DNA of 64,000 bases from NCBI GenBank assembly GCA_964512995.1, contig CAZELM010000002.1, positions 62,001-126,000 on the forward strand, written 5' to 3'. The notes beneath the pieces are model-generated. The model did no database searches, was not told the origin of the DNA, and saw only the letters and a program-made list of their open reading frames with translations. The position numbers were made by a program, and so were the translations under genes. Positions 56,601 to 64,000 of the stretch are shown here, piece by piece (position 1 is the first letter of the stretch; each line of letters begins with the position of its first letter). This DNA comes from CAZELM01 sp964512995. GTDB lineage: Bacteria > CSSED10-310.

Positions 56601-59557
56601 ACGATGCGTTTATCCCTGTGCTGGCGTGGTTCAAAAGCTGTAAACCACAGAGAAATCAGCAAAATGATTCCGATGTGAGTCGGGAAATCCCAACTGTTTG
56701 TCGGAATCAGAGAACCAATCGAGACCAGCATCAGGAAAATGGTTGCATACCGTGTAAATCCAGTTCCGAACAGCGCTATTCCATTTTTCTTGTTTCTGAA
56801 CAAAACCAGATGCAACGCAATGATAAACGATGAAATCATCGTAGCGATCGTATGCGCATGAAGATCCATGAAATTATAGGACCAAAACGGAAACTCATGG
56901 ACAGTCGGATTGATGAGTTCATGTGCTGACCTGAAAAAGCGGAAATGATTGGCCTGGCGTCCGAGATTGAGAAAAAGTCCGACAAAACTCTGGAACAGAT
57001 TGGCCCAGTCTGCCAGTGCGGTATTTCGTGCAGCAGATGCCCAGATTCGAGCGTACTGAGCGATTCCATCCAGATTCCCGATAAGAATGGTTATCAGCAC
57101 ACTCATCATACCTGCCCAGATTCGCCGTGTCAGTGCGATGACGATCGAACAGACAGCCAGAGCGACCATGGTTGGTATGGTGATAAAGAAAAGATTATAG
57201 CCATAATCCGCGGTGACTCCAGCAAACTTCGTAATAAAAGCAGCCAGATAATGACCATAATAATAATAATTGATGCCTTCTCCCTGAATCCATGGATCGG
57301 CCGGGGGAAAATAATCGGCACGGAGAACTGAATTGAGGAATCCAAAATCCATGGAGCTTTCACTCCAGTAAATATCCGGATTATAGGCTTTAAGAAGGGC
57401 GAAAATCGTAAAGATACAGAAGAATAAAAGTTCATATCCAAGAATTGACCACCAGCGTTCTCTGAAAAACTGCTGAATCGCCTGTTTGCGTGATTGATAA
57501 ATCATGTAATTGATGAAAGCCAATGTCACTAGAACCAGGACGATCAGTGAATTACTGAATGGGAGTAGTTTCAGACTTGGAATCAACCACGCGAAATAAC
57601 CAGCAATCATCAGACCCGTGATTTTGGTCAACGGATAACCGCGGTGTTCAAACTGATGGAAAATCAGAAAAACGAATGGAAAAACAATTAATCCGAGGAG
57701 TTCGATGGTTAAGATCCATCGCAGAACAGGCATATCGACCGAGCTTCCGACCTCGGAAACCGGGATAGCAGTCAGAATCTCCTCATATGTCAGATTACTG
57801 ACATCTTTTGGAGGAGATACGAGATATGGAAGCAATTGTTCGCTGGATAAGTAGGTTTCTTTGACAAAAACATCGACTTTGGCGTGTTCATATACTCCAA
57901 AACTTTCATCAGCCAAGTCATCCCTGAATTTCATAGGTCCCAGGTGAGGTGGATTCGTGAATGATTTTACATAGCGATACCCGAGTCGCTCCGCAAACAA
58001 CGCCCGATAAAAATTGCTGCTGATCGGATACCGATCCGGGACTCGCAGTACGGAGCCATAATGCCGTTTGGATGCGAGGATAACGACATCACCCCATTCC
58101 AGGATTTGGGTCATATTGCCGGCTTTTCGTGCATTGTCCGGCTCCTGATAGATCTCCAGTTTATCAAAATGGTAATCATCCGGCCGATTATTACCATTCG
58201 TTGAAACCGGCAATGAATCATCCCAATTGCTTTCCAAAACGATATTGGAGCCTTTGGGGATATTCTCATATACCCAATCAGATGCTACGTGACGCGTATT
58301 GGGTTCCGTATAGATGGCTGAAAACGCAATACTCCAGAATAATGCACCTCCTATGACAACAACATTCACAAGTCTGGCCCGGAAACGGCCGATGGTATGA
58401 TGGAGGTCATGAAGCCAGCGAGCTGCTAGAATGGCGAAAACGGGAAACATGGGGAGCGTATACCGCAAAAATTTCACCTGGAAAGTGCTATTCAGGATGA
58501 AGAGCGGTATCAACCATGCCAGCAGGATAAGATTCCCCGTGTCGGATCGCTTCCTGAAAACCCGGATAATACCCAAAGCAAAACCGATGTAAGCTGCGAG
58601 TCCGAGGGGCAGACCCATCGACCAGAAAATCATGTTCCGGATGAGATACAAATAGGGTGTTGTATGGGCATACTGGATGGTGTAGGGAAGCGTGACAGCT
58701 CCCGTCACCATTCGCTTTTGTTCATTTACATCACTGTAGAATTTATCGAAGTCCAGGATCCAATAGGGCATACATGCCGTCATCACCACAACAGACAGCA
58801 ATCCTGCTGCAACCCAATGTGCCCAGGAGTTCCATCCTTTTCGCTTCCCATTGGCAACAGCGAGCACCTGAGCGAGAAAAAAGGCCAGATATATCGGACT
58901 GCTGCTGACCTTTGTCGCCATGGCCATACCGATGAACAAAGCAGAATAGTAGTAATCACGATTACGGTCACTCTGCACAATACGAACGATGAAGAGCAGT
59001 GCACACGTTATCAGAAATGTCTGAGGACCATCAACCACATAAAAATGGGATTGCTGGATCGATAGTACGGTGAAGGCAAACAAGGCTGCTGCGATCAATC
59101 CGATTTTACGATTGTATATCGTTTGAGCCAGATAGAAAATGACCAGGATCGTACATGCAGATAAAAATGCAGATACCGCTCGGCCTGTCAGAACCATGCT
59201 CTCGAAATTATTCATTCTCGGGAAGGCTTCACGGATGGCGGATTTGACTTCCGGAGAAAAATCAATGGAAGTAAGCGCTCCAGAGATGCCTTTATTGATG
59301 ATATCCAGTGAAAACAGAATGCCTTTCAGAAAATACATCGGTAAGGAACCATACGCAAAGAATTTGGGATTGGGTTCCTGCCAACTCAAATCCGTCACTT
59401 GATACATGATCTGGCGTTCATCGGGATGGAAATAACTCGGGATTCCCCATTGGATGCCAAATAAACGAAACCCAAGGCCGGCGATGAAAATAACAGCGAG
59501 CAGCCAATTGCGTCCTTGCCGGTACTGTGTTTTGGTTTCTCCTCCCAGTGATTCCAT
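53690..59557 (-). CDS. Giant GT39 / DUF2298 / NHL triple fusion membrane protein
   Basis: A 1955-residue protein. Residues 1-600 are a PMT/GT39-like glycosyltransferase with D46-E47 in IPSYFHPDERQIMY. About 600-1560 is a DUF2298 (Chlor_Arch_YYY) domain with NYYYYGHYLAAFITK (near 756) and NTIFKFYLQAWFLFG; it is split by an acidic, Ser/Glu-rich linker at about 985-1205. A charged coiled-coil (about 1635-1665, RLEQEAVRRKEEAEKAEEA) leads to a six-bladed NHL propeller (about 1680-1955; IYVADFRNHRIQKFDPDGN). The start at 59557 has GGAGG 8 bases upstream; an ATG at 59581 overlaps the previous stop as ATGA. One chain thus joins two membrane catalytic modules. Confidence 0.9.
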   Translation of the reverse strand: MESLGGETKTQYRQGRNWLLAVIFIAGLGFRLFGIQWGIPSYFHPDERQIMYQVTDLSWQEPNPKFFAYGSLPMYFLKGILFSLDIINKGISGALTSIDFSPEVKSAIREAFPRMNNFESMVLTGRAVSAFLSACTILVIFYLAQTIYNRKIGLIAAALFAFTVLSIQQSHFYVVDGPQTFLITCALLFIVRIVQSDRNRDYYYSALFIGMAMATKVSSSPIYLAFFLAQVLAVANGKRKGWNSWAHWVAAGLLSVVVMTACMPYWILDFDKFYSDVNEQKRMVTGAVTLPYTIQYAHTTPYLYLIRNMIFWSMGLPLGLAAYIGFALGIIRVFRKRSDTGNLILLAWLIPLFILNSTFQVKFLRYTLPMFPVFAILAARWLHDLHHTIGRFRARLVNVVVIGGALFWSIAFSAIYTEPNTRHVASDWVYENIPKGSNIVLESNWDDSLPVSTNGNNRPDDYHFDKLEIYQEPDNARKAGNMTQILEWGDVVILASKRHYGSVLRVPDRYPISSNFYRALFAERLGYRYVKSFTNPPHLGPMKFRDDLADESFGVYEHAKVDVFVKETYLSSEQLLPYLVSPPKDVSNLTYEEILTAIPVSEVGSSVDMPVLRWILTIELLGLIVFPFVFLIFHQFEHRGYPLTKITGLMIAGYFAWLIPSLKLLPFSNSLIVLVLVTLAFINYMIYQSRKQAIQQFFRERWWSILGYELLFFCIFTIFALLKAYNPDIYWSESSMDFGFLNSVLRADYFPPADPWIQGEGINYYYYGHYLAAFITKFAGVTADYGYNLFFITIPTMVALAVCSIVIALTRRIWAGMMSVLITILIGNLDGIAQYARIWASAARNTALADWANLFQSFVGLFLNLGRQANHFRFFRSAHELINPTVHEFPFWSYNFMDLHAHTIATMISSFIIALHLVLFRNKKNGIALFGTGFTRYATIFLMLVSIGSLIPTNSWDFPTHIGIILLISLWFTAFEPRQHRDKRIVSAEPPKPASQQIPHESAPQETSPESARASDIKTDALAEQPELDDISENSASEQPTPGEILADDLQEKDYGSISHSEPVETIAHIQNQKTRIIPQVTLSSDDSSDLIQTKEEEPTDHLVVSDAKQAEFASASSDNTIVSQKMEIEEESLTIEDPESSILNKEELESGSDTENAQDSLTDAASESVSDEDRELCGGKDPEVAGLEPTEISPVTDLSAIPPIPRKSFKERMIAFSRFAVTESIENVQFLWTLLVPCIVLVVGAIVLYLPYLMHFSRKGMGVGTLWKHRQTTNLDGFITMFGLFLFIITTQVIRWWYHVNRQKGRSITRIYVYGGAIFFGLLGVYSIFRFIPPLQIDYAVFLWSVCVGVMIIYILLSGKPTLNQVFVLLLALMAFAITAGCEIFFIKDFYQGGDHRRFNTIFKFYLQAWFLFGIVSAYFLANRSLISIPDHPTRFIKRMSRLSRWVWNAIFIVLLGCSLIFTVEGPRARRHHDEYNRVELPLTLDGWAYMKQGEWKNEYRAVDWLNKNVKGYATLLEASGADYLYKYAKISANTGLPCVLGWWSHVDQREYQRNTGKMKQDIVTMYESLDVPEVLELLRLYQVDYIYVGKTEKAEYSDAGISKFAELTDYMTPAYANPDVTIYKVNDYGLNVDFAKVAADSDALAKLQERLEQEAVRRKEEAEKAEEARTAAIRNMPPRTVFQGGQGESRGMFDEPRSMTTDADGTIYVADFRNHRIQKFDPDGNWILAWGTTGSEPGQFNDLCDVAVDADGVYVADTFNNRIQKFTHTGEFVKTWVTDQGNYFYPRGIATDGKGYVYLADTGNGRIIKYTNDGKEVAIFGKLGKGPGEFDTPIGICVFNDQLIILDTHNFRVQILDTNGNFIKEWKFNGWEGDVFVEPYVVADKSGRIWISDPTKRFVAVYDPDGNLIKTFRSATDDSQPFILPMGLALDKAGDILVIDAHHYRVFKIKSDF

Positions 59558-59577
59558 ACTACCAGCCTCCATCCTTA

Positions 59578-61968
59578 TCATTTCCCGCTGTGGCGGTACA
59601 GATAGCCCGGTTTTCCATCCGCTTCTTTTACATCAATCAGTTTCTCCAGAAATGTATTGAATTTATCGAAATCGCCACTGGGATACTGATCATGTTCCAA
59701 CTTGCCGACATAGACATAATCGACCTGATATTTATCGAGTAACCGCTTGACTGCATCGATATCCGAGCTTGTATAGATTTCTTTTACATCCTGGACTCTC
59801 TCATTCACTTTCTGCCAAGTTCCATCTCTCCAGATATTTTCATGATTCGCCCATCCGAGGATGGTGCTGAGTCCGGTAGCAGCGGAGATCCGTCCGTAGT
59901 GGGAGAATGCAGGGCCAGTCGCTTCCACAACAACGTCTTCTTTCGGGTTGGCGTGTTCGCGCAAATAGCGAATGGCTTCATAATCTCCTTTATGTTGCCA
60001 GGACATGTAATAGGTTCCGTCCATTGTTATGGCACTCCAGGGATTATCTCCCTTGAATCCCGCAAAATGATTACACTTGACCGCAGTCCCGAAAATCGGG
60101 AATGCCAGTGTACATACAAATAACAGACGAAAAGCAGGCTCCCAAAGTAATGAAATGGTTTTAACAGTCCGCTCACGAATCCAGTACACAGCATACGCGG
60201 ATGCAATCCCGCAAAAAATCCATGCCTGATAATAAAATTTGAAGATGGTATTCTGACGTTCCAGTGATTTCCCATAGGCATCTTTGATATAGAAAAATTC
60301 GCAACCCAGGAGAATCGCCAGGACAACCAAAAACAAAGCCAATGCAAAAAATTTTTCCCTGATAAATTCATCTGACAGCTTCAGAGGAATCTGAAGTATC
60401 AAAATGACCAGCAGGATGCATAAGGCGATCATAAATCGTTCAAACAGAATAAAACAGAAGATGAACATGCTCAAATATCCGAACAGAACAATCGGTTGAA
60501 TACGTGTCGGCAATGTTTTGTACTTTGGATACAACAGCACACCGATGAATGACATCATGCAAAAAAATGGAAAACCATAGATCGTCAGGAAATCACCCGC
60601 CAATGTCCATTGAACGCTTGAAACGACACAAACATCTTTTACGCCTGCCGGATGAAAATTGAGAGTATATGGCAGGAACAAGATGATTGCGAGAGCGATT
60701 ACCATGCCAGCAGCCACCCACGACTGCAGCATCGGATACCATAACGGCCGTGAAATCAGGGGATCTGATTCCGATGTCTTCCGCTTCCAGAAACTGGCTA
60801 TGATTTCTGTAATGGGAGAGACAACCCATTTACCGATCGAAATGGGTTCATCGGATGGTATTTTCTGTGTGTTCTGGAGACGGAGAAAAAATTGCCGTCC
60901 CAATACCAGGCCTGCCACCATCAGAGACATATAGGTTGGAGTATCCCATGTGTTCGCTGCCGGAATCGCTCCCAGTGCGATCGCTGCAATCACGAGACGG
61001 AAAACCTTTTCCCTTCCTTTACCCAGTAACGTAAAACCATCTCCAGATAATCGGAAAAACTCCAGAATAACAGCCAGCACCAGCAGGGAAAATGGCACGA
61101 CGTTCATATGAGCATGAAGATCCCCGAGAATGTAGCTCCAAAATGGGAATTCATTGATCGTGACATCGATTCCTTCCCGGACAATAACCCGGGAACTCAT
61201 CCACCAATTGAACCATGTGAACGGATAAAATTGCTTTTCTCCGGAAAAAATCGCAGGCAGATTGGCAATCAGTTGATTGATACCATCCAGATTGCCGATG
61301 AATGCTACAAACAGACCACCCAGAATTCCATATTTCAACCGGTTAATGAGACCATACGAAATACCGGTTGCCATGATGAGTGTGATCGCAAACAAAAAAG
61401 CGACTCCCAGATTATAGGTGTATTCCGGAGCCAGTCCGGATAATTTGGTCAGCATTGCGATCTGGTAATGGCCGTAATAAAAATAATTGATCGTTTCACC
61501 GACATACCATGGATCTTTTGGTGGGAAATATTTGCTGTTCAATATGCCAGTAAGAAATGCGAAATCCGGCATTTTTTCGGTCTGTGAAATATCGGCATTG
61601 CACATCCGAATGATCCCGAAAAAGATAAACGCACCCAGAAAAAGCAGTTCGGTGGTGATCACGAGCCGTCGGCTGGACATTAAAAATGTTTTAAATGTCG
61701 AAAGGGGTTCTGATCGAAGCAGAATCCATCCGGAAGCACCCATGATGATCAATGAGGCCAGCACTGACAAGAAAGAAAACGGTAGAATATGGAGGCTGCA
61801 CAGGAACCAGTTGATAAAACAGACCAGTGAAAGCCCTAGTCCCTTGGAAAGGATATAGCCTTTATCCGGGAATGTCCGAAAAAAACGCTGAGACAGAGGC
61901 CATGCAGCAAGGCCGATAACGAGGATGATTACCCACCAAATCATGATATCGATCAATCCGGATACCAT
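59578..61968 (-). CDS. DUF2298 (YYY) polytopic membrane protein
   Basis: A 796-residue protein with about 14-16 membrane helices and GGAGGG 7 bases before the ATG. The name-giving motif is INYFYYGHYQIAMLTK (about 158-173). Others are NLDGINQLI, TINEFPFWSYILGDLHAH, PAANTWDTPTY and ERQNTIFKFYYQAWIF. The C-terminal soluble tail ends with YQVDYVYVGKLEHDQYP. It is a stand-alone copy of the middle module of the next gene. The family is uncharacterised, but its members sit with Agl23-like and PMT-like proteins in Chloroflexota and archaea, which suggests lipid-linked sugar transfer. Confidence 0.9.
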   Translation of the reverse strand: MVSGLIDIMIWWVIILVIGLAAWPLSQRFFRTFPDKGYILSKGLGLSLVCFINWFLCSLHILPFSFLSVLASLIIMGASGWILLRSEPLSTFKTFLMSSRRLVITTELLFLGAFIFFGIIRMCNADISQTEKMPDFAFLTGILNSKYFPPKDPWYVGETINYFYYGHYQIAMLTKLSGLAPEYTYNLGVAFLFAITLIMATGISYGLINRLKYGILGGLFVAFIGNLDGINQLIANLPAIFSGEKQFYPFTWFNWWMSSRVIVREGIDVTINEFPFWSYILGDLHAHMNVVPFSLLVLAVILEFFRLSGDGFTLLGKGREKVFRLVIAAIALGAIPAANTWDTPTYMSLMVAGLVLGRQFFLRLQNTQKIPSDEPISIGKWVVSPITEIIASFWKRKTSESDPLISRPLWYPMLQSWVAAGMVIALAIILFLPYTLNFHPAGVKDVCVVSSVQWTLAGDFLTIYGFPFFCMMSFIGVLLYPKYKTLPTRIQPIVLFGYLSMFIFCFILFERFMIALCILLVILILQIPLKLSDEFIREKFFALALFLVVLAILLGCEFFYIKDAYGKSLERQNTIFKFYYQAWIFCGIASAYAVYWIRERTVKTISLLWEPAFRLLFVCTLAFPIFGTAVKCNHFAGFKGDNPWSAITMDGTYYMSWQHKGDYEAIRYLREHANPKEDVVVEATGPAFSHYGRISAATGLSTILGWANHENIWRDGTWQKVNERVQDVKEIYTSSDIDAVKRLLDKYQVDYVYVGKLEHDQYPSGDFDKFNTFLEKLIDVKEADGKPGYLYRHSGK

Positions 61969-62053
61969 CTATAACCCTCCATAAATGAAACTCCGACCCT
62001 AATGATCATTCGCCTGTATGCATTCATGCTTCTTTCTGCCAGGCAGGAGCAGG

Positions 62054-64000
62054 CTACAGAATGTCCTTAGTGAATATTTGTACCCGGTTGTTCTGAGATT
62101 CTGTAATATAAACCCGATCCGGTCCGATCGCAATTCCCAAAGGTTGACCGAATTCGCCGTTTGCCGTGCCCTGTTTCCCCCAGAATGATTTGAATGTTCC
62201 ATCCAATCCAAAAATCTGAATACGATTGCTTTGCGAATCGGTCAGATAGAGCAGTTCAGACTGAGCATCGATTGCTGCATATGGTTCGGTGTAGTAATAG
62301 TCCCAACCGAATACCTGGAAGGTATTCACCTGATGACCGTCTTTATCATAGACCACTACACGTTGATTTGCTGTATCCGCTACGAAAAGCCTTCCGAGGT
62401 TATCAATCGCCAGTCCAACCGGTTCCGCAAACTGATTCACACCATCTCCCTTTGTTCCCACAGACCATTGTTCCGCCCCATTTCGATTGAATTTCTGGAT
62501 CCGGTGGTATCCTGTGTTGACGACATAGATAAAGCCATCTTTATCGACAACCACTTTTTTCGGTGCCCAGAACAGATTGGAATCACCGAATTTCATCTTA
62601 AAGTTGCCATTGGTATCGAATTTTTGAATGCGATGATTCCAGGTGTCCGCGATATAGACCTCTCCCCGGGAATCCACAAAAATACCTGTCGGCTGATCGA
62701 ACTGACCGTCTTCTTTTCCATTCTTGCCCCAGGCGAGGAGGAATTTTCCGGTCGGATCAAATTTCTGAATGCGATGGTTTTTGTTATCCACAACATACAC
62801 ATTCCCCTCAGTATCGACAGCAATATCTTTCGGAGAATTGAATTTGCCATCGGTACTGCCAAACCCACCGATTTCCAGGATATTCTGCTTGGTGACGGAT
62901 TGGGATGTCGGGGATTCCTTCCGTTTTGGCGCTTCAGGGGGTTGTCCGATATCGACACTATACTGGAATTTGGCGGCATCCTTCCGAACGAACATACAGA
63001 TCTCCTGAGATCCATATAACTGAGGTTCAAAACGTTCCCGCAATACCACCCATCTGAATGCGTTCCTCCAGGGGTTTCCCTTCATCAAATCCTGGCGTTT
63101 GGGCAGATACCATGCTCGCAACCCATACCGTCGGGCGACATATTTATCAGCGAGTTTTTCTGAAAATTTATGCCGGTCTTCCCAATTACAGATCACAATG
63201 AGATGTCGTTCGGTATCGACATTCTGGCCGTAGCTTACTCCCGTCCAGTCCCTGAGATACCAATAGAACGGCCATGTTGCATGTCCAGTAATCACCATCG
63301 GGAGTTTGGTTCCTTCTCCAGTCCAGAAACCGAGATCTTCCATCTCCTTGATCATCTTGGGAACATCATAGGTCGTCTGCACGTAGACAAGCTGTTCTGT
63401 TGGATCAGCTTCATGATACCAGCACAATTGAATGGATGTATGGAGACAATACGCGATCATCAACCCAAACAGATTCATAACAACCAGTCTGGCCCATTTG
63501 AAGTTTGATTTCTTGTTCTGAAAGACTTCGACCAGTTGAATGGCCGCAAAAAAGATCATCGGTGTCAGAATATGCATCACCAGCCAGGGAACTTTCTCCT
63601 GGAGATATGAATAGATGAGATAAGCCAACATCGACCACCAGATCAGAAATCCTTTGAGATAGGCTTTTTCCTTCAGATAATCCAGGACGATAATGATTCC
63701 GGCAACCAGAACACCCAGTGCAATGATCAGATGGCCATTCGTGAACAGATCTTTTTTCGTGACATGCGCAATGGGTGCCATTTTAAACTCAAAGATGCTG
63801 TATGCCACTGCAAAAAAGATAACATAGCCGGCCGAAAAAACAGCAGTGCGACGTGCTCCACGAATTATCACACTGACCAGCGTGACAACAGCAGGAATGA
63901 ATCCGTAGATCAGCATCAGATGATGGTAATAATGAAATGGTCCTGCGATTCGTGCAATACTGTGCTGGTGAAGCCAATAGGTATACCATTCATACATCCC
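62054..64000 (-). CDS. Agl23-like (TIGR03663) membrane protein with C-terminal NHL propeller, 5' end outside window
   Basis: The frame is open to the right edge (a GGG codon lies before the first visible Met), so the N-terminal part is missing. The visible 649 residues begin in the membrane region with WLHQHSIARIAGPFHYY, the late-core pattern of the 'flippase activity-associated protein Agl23' group, with several helices up to about 215. A soluble domain follows. A six-bladed NHL propeller fills the last 280 residues (VYVVDNKNHRIQKFDPTGK, VYIADTWNHRIQKFDTNGN, LFVADTANQRVVVYD). It heads the minus-strand set Agl23-NHL, DUF2298, GT39-DUF2298-NHL. Confidence 0.88.
   Translation of the reverse strand, partial: GMYEWYTYWLHQHSIARIAGPFHYYHHLMLIYGFIPAVVTLVSVIIRGARRTAVFSAGYVIFFAVAYSIFEFKMAPIAHVTKKDLFTNGHLIIALGVLVAGIIIVLDYLKEKAYLKGFLIWWSMLAYLIYSYLQEKVPWLVMHILTPMIFFAAIQLVEVFQNKKSNFKWARLVVMNLFGLMIAYCLHTSIQLCWYHEADPTEQLVYVQTTYDVPKMIKEMEDLGFWTGEGTKLPMVITGHATWPFYWYLRDWTGVSYGQNVDTERHLIVICNWEDRHKFSEKLADKYVARRYGLRAWYLPKRQDLMKGNPWRNAFRWVVLRERFEPQLYGSQEICMFVRKDAAKFQYSVDIGQPPEAPKRKESPTSQSVTKQNILEIGGFGSTDGKFNSPKDIAVDTEGNVYVVDNKNHRIQKFDPTGKFLLAWGKNGKEDGQFDQPTGIFVDSRGEVYIADTWNHRIQKFDTNGNFKMKFGDSNLFWAPKKVVVDKDGFIYVVNTGYHRIQKFNRNGAEQWSVGTKGDGVNQFAEPVGLAIDNLGRLFVADTANQRVVVYDKDGHQVNTFQVFGWDYYYTEPYAAIDAQSELLYLTDSQSNRIQIFGLDGTFKSFWGKQGTANGEFGQPLGIAIGPDRVYITESQNNRVQIFTKDIL

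Overview
The window reads as one scaffold of a free-living, diderm (Gram-negative type) bacterium. A LolA-like periplasmic carrier, an outer-membrane beta-barrel protein, TatA, an ECF sigma/anti-sigma pair and Shine-Dalgarno-led genes all point that way. I cannot name the lineage. DUF2298 ('YYY') and Agl23-like membrane proteins are known mainly from Chloroflexota and archaea, but the outer-membrane genes argue against both, so an uncultured diderm phylum is my best inference. A run of exactly 100 N at 26273-26372 is a scaffolding placeholder, so the assembly is draft quality there.

Layout. 0-2.7 kb: 3' part of a LolA-like gene, a beta-barrel protein, RNase P RNA and an extended SDR, all on the minus strand. 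2.7-7.7 kb: a GT-C type membrane protein, a coiled-coil membrane protein and a large MscS channel. 8.5-12.8 kb: a two-component cluster with one plus-strand PAS kinase facing a minus-strand set of two receiver proteins, a receiver-PAS protein and a kinase. 12.8-20.6 kb: a metallophosphoesterase, two translationally coupled PPDK_N-type proteins (one fused to a Pol-beta nucleotidyltransferase), and glutamate dehydrogenase with its terminator. 21-25.5 kb: an anti-sigma factor fused to a toroid domain, its ECF sigma factor, TatA, a GT2 glycosyltransferase, a methyltransferase and a small membrane protein.

25.5-28.2 kb is a repeat-rich island. It holds a 260-bp element with 11-bp perfect terminal inverted repeats and a 3-bp TCA target duplication. 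A REP-like palindrome lies inside that element. Next to it is a 21-bp tandem repeat broken by the assembly gap. Removing the element joins a Shine-Dalgarno-led ATG in frame to the 7-residue repeats, so a repeat-protein gene may have been interrupted. An AAC(6')-like acetyltransferase and a VOC protein follow.

28.2-64 kb is devoted to envelope glycan or glycoprotein chemistry. It begins with GT2, two GT4 enzymes, a methyltransferase and a flippase. Two large convergent gene sets then carry GT-C (PMT/GT39-like) membrane glycosyltransferases, DUF2298 proteins, a sulfatase-fold enzyme and an SPFH-like protein. The notable feature is that a similar six-bladed NHL beta-propeller is joined to four different kinds of membrane module: a sulfatase-fold enzyme, a GT39-like enzyme (N-terminal propeller), a GT39-DUF2298 double fusion and an Agl23-like protein. 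A more diverged propeller sits on a fifth protein. I read this as a modular surface-glycan or glycoprotein assembly system in which the propeller is the shared scaffold or sensing part; the function is inferred, the architecture is visible in the sequence.
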